A DNA stretch of 64,000 bases from Gudongella sp051744365 (GCA_051744365.1 JBNJCX010000003.1:14716-78715), one strand, 5' to 3'; numbered from the stretch's first letter, positions 42,686-52,090 are shown. The notes: generated by a model from the sequence alone, not told the origin. Made by a program: numbers and translations.

Positions 42686-43510
42686 CTATCCCAATGCTAC
42701 ATCAAGTACCATCATAACTGCAAAACCCAACATTGCACCTATTGTAGCAATATCGGTTTTCGAGCCCCCAACTTCTCTTTGGGCCTCGGGAATAAGCTCC
42801 TCAACTACAACATAAATCATGGCACCTGCAGCAAAAGCAAGTGCGTATGGTAGAATCGGCTGAATTTTTATGACGGCATAAGCGCCGAGGACACCGGCAA
42901 TTGGTTCTACAATTCCTGAGGATTGTCCATACAGGAATGCCTTTGTTCTACTGAGACCTTCACGTCTCAATGGTATGGATACCGCTGCTCCCTCTGGAAA
43001 ATTTTGTAGACCTATACCTATTGCCAATGCGACCGCCCCTGCTAGAGTTGCAGCTGTCCCTACACCTGCAGCAACTGCACCAAAAGCTACTCCAACAGCA
43101 AGCCCTTCAGGTATGTTATGGAGCGTAATGGCTAGTACCAGCAGGACACTCCTCTGCCAGGTTGTCTTAATCCCTTCTGCCTCAGAAGTATCAAGCCCTA
43201 AGTGTAAATGAGGAAGTAATTTGTCAATAAGATAGAGAAATCCACCACCTAATAAAAATCCACTCGTTACAGTTACATATGGCACTTGACCCAATTCCTC
43301 AGCCAAATCAATTCCTGGGGCAAGCAAAGACCAAAAACTCGCTGCAATCATAACTCCAGCTGCAAAACCCAGCATGCCGTTTAGTACGTTTTTATTAATG
43401 GTTTTGAAAAAAAATACAAGAGATGCACCCAAAGCGGTGACCCCCCATGTGAAAAGTGTTGCTATCAAGGCCTGTTGTACAGGTCCGTATTGACTTATCC
43501 ATTGGATCAT
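42686..43510 (-). CDS. ZIP-family metal transporter
   Basis: A 274-residue protein with about eight helices. The metal-site helices read LAITLHNIPEGLAVGVAFG and IGIGLQNFPEGAAVSIPL, the ZIP/ZupT/GufA signature. A short His-containing loop (LPHLHLGLD) lies before them. It imports zinc or another divalent ion. The ATG at 43510 follows GGAGGAG. It lies between two REP/DUF1294 remnants. Confidence 0.92.
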   Translation of the reverse strand: MIQWISQYGPVQQALIATLFTWGVTALGASLVFFFKTINKNVLNGMLGFAAGVMIAASFWSLLAPGIDLAEELGQVPYVTVTSGFLLGGGFLYLIDKLLPHLHLGLDTSEAEGIKTTWQRSVLLVLAITLHNIPEGLAVGVAFGAVAAGVGTAATLAGAVALAIGIGLQNFPEGAAVSIPLRREGLSRTKAFLYGQSSGIVEPIAGVLGAYAVIKIQPILPYALAFAAGAMIYVVVEELIPEAQREVGGSKTDIATIGAMLGFAVMMVLDVALG

Positions 43511-43652
43511 AAATAACACTCCTCCATTATCTTCGAATTAATATCTGAGCCTTTCAAAAAAATCAGATAATGCCCTTAATCAACTATATATTATATTACC
43601 CTAATCTAGCTCTACCTAACATAAAGGCTAAATTAACGCAAACAAAACATCG

Positions 43653-43675
43653 GGGACGGTTCTTTTTGTTTTTTG
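43653..43675. repeat. REP-like repeat, single copy
   Basis: Twenty-three bases identical to 42474-42496, starting GGGACGG and ending in a T-rich tract. It lies directly ahead of the second DUF1294 fragment. Confidence 0.65.
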
Positions 43676-43796
43676 CGCTTGTTTGAGGCATTATTGGATT
43701 GCACCTATTTTCCAACAAAACGAAAAAGCAGCCTCTAATCTGGGGCTGCCGTTTATTGCTATTATAAACCTTATAACTGAATTCCTTATTTTCTAG
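43676..43796 (+). pseudogene. Decayed DUF1294 fragment, copy 2
   Basis: It reads GLHLFSNKTKKQPLI, then after a one-base shift GLPFIAIINLITEFLIF and a stop, against LFSHKTKKAAFLLGLPLIAIINLL in the intact gene. Only the 3' half is present, with a frameshift. Confidence 0.75.
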
Positions 43797-43810
43797 GATA
43801 TAGCTTATGG

Positions 43811-44527
43811 CTAATCCCTTATGCACCTTTCAATGAAATAATTGAAAAGCTCCTGGTGGCTATCGTATTTCTCAGCCAGAGCTTCCGGATGATACTGAAC
43901 TGCCAGAATAAACCCCTCACCAGTTGATTCCACGGATTCAACGATTCCATCCTTGGCTCTGGATGTAATCTTAAGATCCTTACCCAGGGCCTTTACCGCC
44001 TGGTGATGCTCGGAATTGACATTAATGATTTCTTTTCCATATATTTCCCGCATTATTGTGCCCTCATCAATATCGATTGAGTGGTAGAACTCCTCTGGAT
44101 TGTAGCCAAAGGTGTGCCCTCTCACGTTCTCAACCTGGCTGTATATATCCTGGTAAAGAGTGCCTCCCATTGCGATGTTTATGACCTGTAACCCTCTGCA
44201 AATTCCGAGTATTGGAATACCTTCATTGTAAGCATTTTGAAATAGCTTAAGTTCCAATTCATCCCTTTCATGGGTAATTTCTACAACCTGCTTGATTGGT
44301 TCCTCACCAAATCTAAGTGGCCACACATCATGTCCACCTGTAAAAATAACCCCATCTAGAATTTTTGAATAATCAGCTATGGCCTCTTCATTGGTTGTTG
44401 AAGGTATTATAAGCGGAACTCCTCCTGCTCTTATTACAGCCTGAAAGTAGAAGTCATTCAAGGTGTTAACCTTCTTGCCTTTTATATTTGCCTGGGTACA
44501 TGTAATCCCAATCAGTGGTCTTCTCAT
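43811..44527 (-). CDS. Peptidase C26 / gamma-glutamyl-GABA hydrolase family
   Basis: A 238-residue class I glutamine amidotransferase-like hydrolase. PLIGITCTQANIKG starts it, VIFTGGHDVWPLRFGEE is the PuuD-like loop, and the triad is in GICRGLQVINIAMGG (Cys) and VQYHPE (His, Glu). It cleaves gamma-glutamyl bonds. It is coupled to the alpha/beta hydrolase gene upstream (1-base gap). A link to the gamma-glutamyl ligase at 56.4-57.7 kb is possible but not shown. Start at 44527 with GGAGGG. Confidence 0.88.
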   Translation of the reverse strand: MRRPLIGITCTQANIKGKKVNTLNDFYFQAVIRAGGVPLIIPSTTNEEAIADYSKILDGVIFTGGHDVWPLRFGEEPIKQVVEITHERDELELKLFQNAYNEGIPILGICRGLQVINIAMGGTLYQDIYSQVENVRGHTFGYNPEEFYHSIDIDEGTIMREIYGKEIINVNSEHHQAVKALGKDLKITSRAKDGIVESVESTGEGFILAVQYHPEALAEKYDSHQELFNYFIERCIRD

Positions 44528-44528
44528 T

Positions 44529-45296
44529 TTATCCCTCCATAAGCCTTTCACCAAACCATCTACCCATCTCCTCCAGCATGTTGATTGTCATAAAGTGATC
44601 CAGCTTGGGGTAGGATATCATCCTTAAATTCTCCTGCCTGTTGTATAAACTCATTAGTTTTTCGTAAAATTCCCTCTGAGGTCTGATCTCCACCATTGAA
44701 TCCGCTTCTCCATGCAGTATCAGAATCTCCCTGTCAATTAGAGCATCCATCTTCCCGGCTGGGTTTTTTTCTTCTATTTCCTGCCTAAGCTTTTTGTATT
44801 CATTCGTCTTGTGGACATTGAGTCTTCTCTTGAATTCCTCGTTGCTTTCCAGCCAGTTAAAGGATCCATTTAATATTACACCTGTCTTTATATCCTGATT
44901 TTCAGCAAAAATTCCCGCCGCTGTAAATCCTCCCATTGAATGTCCTGTTACTGCAATTCTTTCAGGGTCAGCCTTTAATTCTTCTACAGCATAGTCTCTT
45001 ATCTGCTTCCATTCCTTCAGATTGCTCAAAACCACCTCCCAGAAAAACCCTGAGTTTCCCTCTGCATTGTAATCAAGGGTTCCTCTTTCCCCATGATGGA
45101 TTGCATCGGGGATAATCACCTGATAACCGAGGCTAGCCAGCACGGCTCCCCTGAATTCCTGGTATTCCTTCCTTGAGCTCCAACCATGGTAAAATACTAC
45201 TGTTGGATATCTATCCATCTCCTCAACGGGTTTGAGAATTACTGCCGGTATTTCTCCTATTGAGATATTCTCTTGCATAACATTAATGAATTTCAT
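44529..45296 (-). CDS. Alpha/beta hydrolase (dienelactone/prolyl oligopeptidase-like)
   Basis: A 255-residue hydrolase. The nucleophile elbow is VTGHSMGGFTA; the oxyanion strand is VVFYHGWSSRKEYQEF; the acid and His lie in ILHGEADSMVEIRPQREF and YPKLDHFMT. It resembles YitV-like esterases. Substrate unknown. AGGAGGAG precedes the ATG. It shares a unit with the C26 gene. Confidence 0.85.
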   Translation of the reverse strand: MKFINVMQENISIGEIPAVILKPVEEMDRYPTVVFYHGWSSRKEYQEFRGAVLASLGYQVIIPDAIHHGERGTLDYNAEGNSGFFWEVVLSNLKEWKQIRDYAVEELKADPERIAVTGHSMGGFTAAGIFAENQDIKTGVILNGSFNWLESNEEFKRRLNVHKTNEYKKLRQEIEEKNPAGKMDALIDREILILHGEADSMVEIRPQREFYEKLMSLYNRQENLRMISYPKLDHFMTINMLEEMGRWFGERLMEG

Positions 45297-45328
45297 TATT
45301 GCTCCTCCTGTGATTTGTTAAACGTCAA

Positions 45329-46021
45329 TTATTGCAGGGTTCGGATGGTTTTTTCAAGCTTCCAGTCAATAGGTTCAATTCCCTTTGAAAGGAGAAAATC
45401 GTTGGTTCTGGAAAATGGTCTTGAGCCGAAGAACCCCCTGTATGCTGACAACGGGCTTGGATGTGGTGACTTAATTATGAAGTGTTTTTCCGCATCGATC
45501 ATAGCTTCTTTCCGTATGGCCTGACTTCCCCAAAGAATAAATACCATGGGCTCATCCCTTTCATTCAGAAGCTGTATTATTCTGTCAGTAAAGCTCTCCC
45601 AGCCCTTGTTTTTATGTGAATTGGCCTGGCCACCTCTAACTGTCAAGACGGCATTGATAAGAAGAACTCCTTGTTTTGCCCATTTTTCAAGATATCCGTG
45701 GGCAGGCATATCATATCCCAGATCTTCCTTCAGCTCCTTGTATATGTTCACAAGTGAAGGCGGAGGTTTTATCCCAGGCTTCACACTGAAGCTCAGTCCA
45801 TGAGCCTGCCCCGTACCATGATAAGGATCCTGCCCCAGAATTACAGCCTTCACATCACTGTAATCTGTATAATTTAATGCATTGAATATGCTATGCTTAT
45901 CAGGATATATTGTCTTGTTACTGTACTCTTCAATAAGGAATTCACGCAACTGCTGATAATAGGGCTTCTCCATTTCATCTTCCAGGAGCTCCTGCCAACT
46001 GTTGATAAATACTTTTTTCAT
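45329..46021 (-). CDS. ung: Uracil-DNA glycosylase
   Basis: A 230-residue family 1 UDG. ILGQDPYHGTGQAHGLSFSV carries the water-activating Asp, and SPHPSPLSAYRGF the His and the DNA-intercalation loop. It removes uracil from DNA. GAGAGGTG precedes the ATG. It lies just downstream of alr on the same strand. Confidence 0.95.
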   Translation of the reverse strand: MKKVFINSWQELLEDEMEKPYYQQLREFLIEEYSNKTIYPDKHSIFNALNYTDYSDVKAVILGQDPYHGTGQAHGLSFSVKPGIKPPPSLVNIYKELKEDLGYDMPAHGYLEKWAKQGVLLINAVLTVRGGQANSHKNKGWESFTDRIIQLLNERDEPMVFILWGSQAIRKEAMIDAEKHFIIKSPHPSPLSAYRGFFGSRPFSRTNDFLLSKGIEPIDWKLEKTIRTLQ

Positions 46022-46031
46022 ATTTCACCTC

Positions 46032-47195
46032 TCATATTTGGAGCAAATAGTCAACTACTTCAGGTACTCTTCTGTCCTTCACGTAAACTCTAGGCAATCT
46101 TTTGGTCAGCATACACAGAACCGCTGCCGGAATCTGTCCGATCATATCAGCGACTTCCTCAATTGTAATGGATGATCCTCCCTGACTTCCCATCAGAACA
46201 ACCTCATCACCTCGTTTTACATTTATCCCTGTGACATCAACCATCATCTGGTCCATGCATATTTTCCCGATGATGGGAACCTTGTTTCCCTGTACCAGAA
46301 CGAATCCTTTGTTGCTCAGTTCCCTGCTCCAGCCATCTGCATAGCCGATAGGAACGGTTGCCATCTGGATATCTGACTTCGCTTCGTAGGTTAGCCCATA
46401 GCTCACCTTTTGACCTTTCTTCAATTCCTTGACGTGTGAAACCTGAGCCTTTAGACTGATGCAAGGCTTAAGTGGCAGGGTTTCTCTTTCTGCCTCAGGA
46501 TAAGGATAAATTCCGTACAGTATAATTCCTGCTCTTACCATATCCAATGCGAATTGCGGGAAATTCATAATCGCAGCACTGTTACTTACATGCTTAATAG
46601 GTATATTGATACCCTTTTCATGGAGCATCCTGCAAAATGTCCTGAATTTATCCATTGATCCCCTAGTATAATCATGGTCGTCATCGGCAGCTGGAAAATG
46701 GGTGAACAGCCCTTCGATAATAATATTATCCATTTTGCTAATCCTCTCCACTGCCTCCAGGGATTTCTCATCCGGGTCAAACCCCAATCGGTTCATGCCT
46801 GTTTCCACCTTTATGTGTATCATAGCATCCTTGTCCATTTTTTTGGCAACCTTTGCGAAAAACTCTGCCTGCTCCTCCAGATACACAGTGAGCCTGACTC
46901 CCTTTTCAATGGCAGTTTCAGCCAAATACTCAGGTGTATATCCCATTACCAGGACCTGGGCATGTGGTGAATGGTTTTTTATATGAAGAGCCTCGGAAAG
47001 GTGAGCGACACCAAATCTCTTTACTCCAAGATCCATCAGCTCCCGTACGATTGGAACTGCTCCATGTCCATAGGCATCAGCCTTAACAACTCCCATTATA
47101 TCAGCAGTATCCCTTACCAGCTTTCTGATTTCATTGTAGTTGAAGTGGAGACTATCAAGATCAATCTCCAGCCATGCAGGTCTTGTTAAATCCAT
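46032..47195 (-). CDS. alr: Alanine racemase
   Basis: A 387-residue PLP enzyme that makes D-alanine for peptidoglycan. RPAWLEIDLDSLHFNYNEIR starts it, VVKADAYGHGAVPI holds the PLP Lys, and the second-domain motifs GYADGWSRELSN and GKICMDQMMVDVT hold the catalytic region. Length is normal. The ATG has AGAAGGGGGAT upstream, four bases after the TIGR03915 stop codon. Confidence 0.95.
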   Translation of the reverse strand: MDLTRPAWLEIDLDSLHFNYNEIRKLVRDTADIMGVVKADAYGHGAVPIVRELMDLGVKRFGVAHLSEALHIKNHSPHAQVLVMGYTPEYLAETAIEKGVRLTVYLEEQAEFFAKVAKKMDKDAMIHIKVETGMNRLGFDPDEKSLEAVERISKMDNIIIEGLFTHFPAADDDHDYTRGSMDKFRTFCRMLHEKGINIPIKHVSNSAAIMNFPQFALDMVRAGIILYGIYPYPEAERETLPLKPCISLKAQVSHVKELKKGQKVSYGLTYEAKSDIQMATVPIGYADGWSRELSNKGFVLVQGNKVPIIGKICMDQMMVDVTGINVKRGDEVVLMGSQGGSSITIEEVADMIGQIPAAVLCMLTKRLPRVYVKDRRVPEVVDYLLQI

Positions 47196-47198
47196 AAT

Positions 47199-47948
47199 CT
47201 AATCCCCCTTCTCAATGAGATTTTTCCAATATCTCACAGGCATATATGCCTTCTTCTGCCTTATGTTTCTTCTTCCATGTATTGTTGCGCTTCTGTAGTA
47301 TTCCCTCCACATGTCCTGATATCCTTCTTCATCTTCATTAAGGACTATTTCATCAGGGCTATGGATAGACCTTAAGGTCCATTCACGTGTATCGTAGAAT
47401 ACGGCAAGTCCTCTGCTTATATCATGTATTATCCATCTTTCTGCCGGTACCCTTGAAACAAAATGTGGTGCCAGAAGAGCAACTACATTGTGGTCAGGCT
47501 CAATCTGGCAATAGAATATTCCGTTTTGAAGCCTCTTGAATCTTGAAATACCCAAAAATCTATGAGCTTCAACCCTTACCTTATGGTAGATTTCCTCCAG
47601 GTCCCTTACTGCGGGATTTGTTTGGTAGTCGTCAATTTTCCCTCCGACTTTGAATGCAACCTCAATGTATCTTAAGATTATTATACCACTATCGGCATTT
47701 TCCGAAAGAAAAACGTTGAAGATTCTTTTCAAAGCTCTTAGGGAAATCTTTTCTTCTATTGCATGGTATACTTTTTCCCATTTTTCTTTATCAGTATCAA
47801 TCTTTTTGTAGCTGTATAAAAAATTTGACCCTTCCTCCCAAGTGGGAAGAATGGCCACAGGTCTATCCTTGTCGTAGTATGCATAGTATATGGATGTCAG
47901 AAGTCCTTCAAAGGACCCGTCATATAGATAAGCTAATTTCTGTACCAA
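47199..47948 (-). CDS. TIGR03915-type DNA metabolism protein (DUF4130)
   Basis: A 249-residue protein of the family that always pairs with TIGR03916 radical SAM proteins. It starts YLYDGSFEGLLTSIYYAYYDK and has FLGISRFKRLQNGIFYCQIEPDHNVV, typical of DUF4130. The pair is annotated as a putative DNA modification or repair system of unknown reaction. The TTG start at 47948 follows GGAGGTG, inside the tail of the radical SAM gene (29-base overlap). Confidence 0.85.
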   Translation of the reverse strand: MVQKLAYLYDGSFEGLLTSIYYAYYDKDRPVAILPTWEEGSNFLYSYKKIDTDKEKWEKVYHAIEEKISLRALKRIFNVFLSENADSGIIILRYIEVAFKVGGKIDDYQTNPAVRDLEEIYHKVRVEAHRFLGISRFKRLQNGIFYCQIEPDHNVVALLAPHFVSRVPAERWIIHDISRGLAVFYDTREWTLRSIHSPDEIVLNEDEEGYQDMWREYYRSATIHGRRNIRQKKAYMPVRYWKNLIEKGD

Positions 47949-49209
47949 CCAGTCCACCTCCAGCAACATCAAATATTGACAATTGCTCTATTCCTTCAGG
48001 GCTCCCCCCTATGATGGAATTTCTGATTCTGCCCTGGTCCATTGTAGCGATACCATAATGCCTTCCATCAATTGTGATGAAATGCTTTGCTCTCTTTAGC
48101 GCTACTCCCATCTTTTTAAGGTCTTCGTATCGCACCTTTGCAAACCTTCTGCTGCTTATGATTTTCCTGGCTGACTTTACCCCGATTCCCGGAACTCTTA
48201 GAAGGAGATCGTAATCAGCCTTGTTTATCTCAATTGGAAATTGATGTATATTTCTCAACGCCCAATCACATTTGGGATCAAGCAGCAGATCAAAATCAGG
48301 TCTGTCTTCACTTAGGAGCTCCCTTGCCTGAAAACCATAGAACCTCAGGAGCCAATCAGCCTGGTAAAGCCTGTTTTCCCTTAATAGTGGCGGCGCCTTT
48401 ATCTGAGGCAACAACGGGTTTGTAGAAACTGGAATAAACGCAGAATAATAAACCCTTTTCAATCCATAGCCGCTGTACAGATTCTCGGAAAGATTAAGTA
48501 TCTTGTAGTCGGAATCCTTTGTGGCGCCAACAATAAGCTGGGTAGTTTGACCTGCCGGCACGTATTTTGGAATATGTCTGAATGTCTTCCTCTCCTCACG
48601 ATACCTTGTTATTCCTTCATTTATCTGAGTCATAGGAAGGAGTATGTCCTTTCTCTTTTTCTGGGGAGCCAGAAGCTTCAACCCTTCATCTGTTGGAAGT
48701 TCAATGTTTACACTGAGTCTGTCCACATATACTGCCACCTTGTCCAAAATTTCCCTGTCGGCTCCAGGTATTGCCTTGAGGTGTATGTACCCATTAAAGT
48801 TCTCTTCCTCCCTTAGCCTTCTTACAATCTCTAAAAATCTTTCCATTGTATGATTTGGAGATTTAACAACTGCAGAGCTCAAAAACAGCCCTTCAATATA
48901 GTTTCTCTTGTAAAAGTTTATGGTAATATCAACAATCTCATCCGGAGTAAAGGTAGCTCTTGGGAGGTCATTTGAGACTCTGTTTACGCAGTAGGCACAG
49001 TCATAGATGCAGTAATTTGACATAAGAATTTTAAGAAGGGATATGCACCTTCCATCATCAGTCCAGGAATGACAAATTCCTCCCTCGCTAGCATTGCCCA
49101 GGCCTCCCTTTTTGTTGGCCCTCCCGCTTCCGCTGGAAGAACAGGAAACGTCGTATTTGGCAGCATCTGAAAGTATTTTCAATTTCGACAGTGTTTCCAA
49201 ATTAGTCAT
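47920..49209 (-). CDS. TIGR03916-type radical SAM DNA modification/repair protein
   Basis: A 429-residue radical SAM protein. The cluster motif is NYCIYDCAYCVNR (CxxxCxxC). The C-terminal part has a helix-hairpin-helix DNA-binding motif, LLLRVPGIGVKSARKII. A Ser/Gly/Lys-rich patch (SCSSSGSGRANKKGGLG) is near the N-terminus. It is thought to act on DNA, somewhat like spore photoproduct lyase. A LexA-like box overlaps its promoter and a hairpin covers its ribosome site. The ATG at 49209 was chosen by the GAGGTG upstream. Confidence 0.88.
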   Translation of the reverse strand: MTNLETLSKLKILSDAAKYDVSCSSSGSGRANKKGGLGNASEGGICHSWTDDGRCISLLKILMSNYCIYDCAYCVNRVSNDLPRATFTPDEIVDITINFYKRNYIEGLFLSSAVVKSPNHTMERFLEIVRRLREEENFNGYIHLKAIPGADREILDKVAVYVDRLSVNIELPTDEGLKLLAPQKKRKDILLPMTQINEGITRYREERKTFRHIPKYVPAGQTTQLIVGATKDSDYKILNLSENLYSGYGLKRVYYSAFIPVSTNPLLPQIKAPPLLRENRLYQADWLLRFYGFQARELLSEDRPDFDLLLDPKCDWALRNIHQFPIEINKADYDLLLRVPGIGVKSARKIISSRRFAKVRYEDLKKMGVALKRAKHFITIDGRHYGIATMDQGRIRNSIIGGSPEGIEQLSIFDVAGGGLVGTEISLSI

Positions 49210-49216
49210 AAAAATG

Positions 49217-49243
49217 CACCTCAAGAATAGTTTTCTTGAGGTG
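49217..49243 (-). promoter_or_regulatory. Hairpin hiding the ribosome site of the radical SAM gene
   Basis: CACCTCAAGAA (49217-49227) and TTCTTGAGGTG (49233-49243) form a perfect 11-base stem with a 5-base loop. In the RNA the GAGGTG ribosome site of the gene at 49209 is in the stem. With the -10 box at 49244-49249, the transcript would begin almost at the foot of this hairpin. Confidence 0.65.
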
Positions 49244-49283
49244 ATTATATCATGTTTTTGGGATTTAATCAAACGTTTGTTCG
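49244..49283 (-). promoter_or_regulatory. Promoter with LexA-like operator
   Basis: On the minus strand TTGATT (49272-49267) and TATAAT (49249-49244) are 17 bases apart. CGAACAAACGTTTG (49283-49270) matches the Gram-positive LexA consensus CGAAC-N4-GTTYC in all but the last base and overlaps the -35 box. SOS control of the DNA-metabolism pair is likely (inference). Confidence 0.62.
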
Positions 49284-49284
49284 A

Positions 49285-50733
49285 TTAAACGTCTATCCTC
49301 CAGTTCTTTGGTGCTATAAGAGCAATTATTGTAAATAACTCCAATCTACCAAGCAACATCAAAAACGACAGCCACAACTTTGTAGGCAGTGAAAAAAACG
49401 CATAGTTCTGAACAGGGCCAACCAGCTCAAGGCCGGGACCGATATTACCTAAAGTAGCAGCAACAGCACTACCTGCAGTTAAGAGATCAACCTGCTCCAA
49501 TGTTACCAGTAAAGTTGAAAACAGAAACAATAGTAGATATAATGCTAAAAAGCTGTTTACCCTTGCAACGGTTTCACTTGGAATTACCTTGTTGTTGACC
49601 TTCACAGGCATCATCGCCCTAGGGTGATATAGCTTACCGACTTCTCTTTTTACCAGCTTCATCATGATGAGAATCCTTATTACTTTTATTCCTCCACCTG
49701 TTGAGCCTGCACTTGCTCCTATGAACATCAGAATCAAGAGGATTCCCTTGCTGAAGGTAGGCCAAAGATCAAAATCTGCAGTGGAATAGCCTGTAGTGGT
49801 AATTATTGACGCCACCTGGAAGAAGGCATCCCTCAGGGAGTATCCAATGCTGTGGTAGCTGACCAGCCAAAGATCTATTGCTATTGCTATTGTTGCGATT
49901 GCAATGATCTTAATGTATAATCTGAATTCCTGATCCTTGAAAAGTTCAGTTGACTTCCCTCTGAAAAATAAATAATACAGGGAGAAATTGACCCCTGATG
50001 CTATCATAAAGAAAGATATTACAAGGTGTATATATGTGCTGTCAAAATCACCTATACTTCCATTCCTGTTGGAGAATCCACCAGTACCAACAGTTCCGAA
50101 GGTATGAATGAATGCTTCATATAATCCCATCCCCCCGATATATAGCAGAATGACCTCAGCAAGAGTTATTGTTACATATGTTATATAAAGTATCTTTGCT
50201 GTGTCCCTTAATCTAGGTGCAATTTTCCCAGCCACCGGTCCCGGAGATTCAGCCTTGAATATGTGGAAGCCTCCTATACCAAGTGCCGGCATCAGGGCAA
50301 GGGTAAACACAAGAATACCCATTCCACCTATCCAGTGGGTAAATGATCTCCAGAACAATATTCCTTCAGGCAACCCCTCAATTTCTGTCAGGATTGTTGC
50401 TCCTGTTGTAGTAAAACCGGAGACTATTTCAAAAAAAGCGTCAATATAATTATTTGTTACTCCAGTCAGATGCAATGGCAAGGCCCCCATGATTGAAGCG
50501 GTTAACCATCCAAGGGAAACAATTGCAAGACCTTCCTTGGCTCCAATTGAAGATGCGCCCTTTTTCCATCTGGTCATCAACCCTCCGATCAAGACTGTCA
50601 TAAGAATCGTAATCAGAAAAGGAATTCTATCCGGTCCCTGATGTGACAATGCTATGAGATATGATGGGAGCATTAGGGCAGCCTCAACTATCAACAGGCT
50701 TCCTAGCACTCTTGTTACGATTCCATAATTCAC
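49285..50733 (-). CDS. trkH: Potassium uptake channel subunit TrkH
   Basis: A 482-residue membrane protein with four selectivity-filter repeats: SGFTTTGATIL, GTVGTGGFSNRN, SIITTTGYSTADF and ATLGNIGPGLEL. It conducts K+ with TrkA. It starts at a GTG with GGGAGG eight bases upstream and overlaps the end of trkA by 50 bases. Confidence 0.94.
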   Translation of the reverse strand: MNYGIVTRVLGSLLIVEAALMLPSYLIALSHQGPDRIPFLITILMTVLIGGLMTRWKKGASSIGAKEGLAIVSLGWLTASIMGALPLHLTGVTNNYIDAFFEIVSGFTTTGATILTEIEGLPEGILFWRSFTHWIGGMGILVFTLALMPALGIGGFHIFKAESPGPVAGKIAPRLRDTAKILYITYVTITLAEVILLYIGGMGLYEAFIHTFGTVGTGGFSNRNGSIGDFDSTYIHLVISFFMIASGVNFSLYYLFFRGKSTELFKDQEFRLYIKIIAIATIAIAIDLWLVSYHSIGYSLRDAFFQVASIITTTGYSTADFDLWPTFSKGILLILMFIGASAGSTGGGIKVIRILIMMKLVKREVGKLYHPRAMMPVKVNNKVIPSETVARVNSFLALYLLLFLFSTLLVTLEQVDLLTAGSAVAATLGNIGPGLELVGPVQNYAFFSLPTKLWLSFLMLLGRLELFTIIALIAPKNWRIDV

Positions 50734-52090
50734 CCAACAGACCTCCCTTTTTCGGTCTGAAGAACATTTTCAGACCAGAAAGATTTTCAGATAAACAGAA
50801 TACCACTATTCTGTCGTTGGCCATAAGCTCAGTATTTCCCTTAGGAATGATTACATCGTTGTCCCTTACTATGGCTCCGATTATCATTCCCTTTGGCATG
50901 AAAAGATCCATCAGCTTCTTGCCTACAACAGGAAGGTCTTTGTCGATTATTATTTCTGTAACCTCCGCATTGGCTCCAAGGAGCAATGATACAGAAACAA
51001 CCTTACCTCCTCTGATATACTTCAATATACTGCTTGCTGTTATATAAACAGGATTTATTGCAGCATCAATATTCAGCCTGTCAATAATCTTTATATAATT
51101 TGACCTGCTTATCTTGGCAATGGTCTTCCTTACACCAGACTGCTTTGCCATAAGGGCCATAAGCAGGTTTTCCTCATCAAAGCCTGTAACTCCAATAAAT
51201 GCATCCATACCGGAGAGGTTCTCCTCCTCAAGAAGATGAATATCAGTACCGTCTCCGTGGATTATAAGTACGTTGTCAAGAAGCTCAGAAAGATCCTGAC
51301 ATCTTTTCTTGTCCTGCTCCACCAGTGTAACCTGTATCTTATTCCTTTCAAGTCTCTGGGCAAGATAGTAACCTACGTTTCCACCACCAAGAATCATGGC
51401 AGAGCTTATCATCTTTGTCTTGTAATCCTCTCCCAGTTTTTTGCTCAACTTCTCTACTTCATTGGCTTTCCCGATTACATGGATAATATCTCCCTTGAGA
51501 ATTTCAGTGGATCCATTTGGAATAAGCAGGAACCCTTCCCTTGAGATTGCAGTAATCAAAAGAGCATCAAGTCCCCTAAGATCCATAATCCTCTTCCCGA
51601 CAAACTCCTGGTTGAGCCCTACATTGAAATCTACCATCTGCACCTTTCCGCTGGCAAATTCATCGGTGTAGAAGCTATAGCTTTTCATAAGGTATTTCTC
51701 CATGGCTATGGCTGTTGCAAGGTCTGGGTTTACAATATGGTCTATCCCAAGCTCAGCCTTTATAAAGTCAATCTGTTGCATATATTCAGGATTTCTTATT
51801 CTAGCAATGGTCTGGGCACAACCCAGCTTCTTTGCCAGTGTACAAATCAAGGTATTTGTTTCGTCGTTTTCTGTTGTCCCAACCAGAAGATCGTACTCCT
51901 CGATATTAAGCTCCCTCATCATCTTGATATCGATTCCGTTTGCAACAACAGTCAGCACATCCAGATGCTCGTTCAATCTTTCGAGAACCTTTGTGTTGCT
52001 ATCCATAACTGTTACATCTATATTCTCAGCAACAAAAAACTCAGCCAGCTTGGCACCCAGCTTTCCCGCTCCAACAATCATTGCCTTCAT
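50684..52090 (-). CDS. trkA: Trk potassium uptake regulatory protein TrkA
   Basis: A 468-residue protein with two RCK units. Each has a Rossmann GxGxxG nucleotide site (IVGAGKLGAKLAEFF and ILGGGNVGYYLAQRL) and a C-terminal RCK-C domain. It gates TrkH in response to nucleotides. The ATG at 52090 follows GGGGTG. A clear promoter (TTGGAA, 17 bases, TATACT at 52210-52182) precedes it. Confidence 0.93.
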   Translation of the reverse strand: MKAMIVGAGKLGAKLAEFFVAENIDVTVMDSNTKVLERLNEHLDVLTVVANGIDIKMMRELNIEEYDLLVGTTENDETNTLICTLAKKLGCAQTIARIRNPEYMQQIDFIKAELGIDHIVNPDLATAIAMEKYLMKSYSFYTDEFASGKVQMVDFNVGLNQEFVGKRIMDLRGLDALLITAISREGFLLIPNGSTEILKGDIIHVIGKANEVEKLSKKLGEDYKTKMISSAMILGGGNVGYYLAQRLERNKIQVTLVEQDKKRCQDLSELLDNVLIIHGDGTDIHLLEEENLSGMDAFIGVTGFDEENLLMALMAKQSGVRKTIAKISRSNYIKIIDRLNIDAAINPVYITASSILKYIRGGKVVSVSLLLGANAEVTEIIIDKDLPVVGKKLMDLFMPKGMIIGAIVRDNDVIIPKGNTELMANDRIVVFCLSENLSGLKMFFRPKKGGLLGELWNRNKSARKPVDS

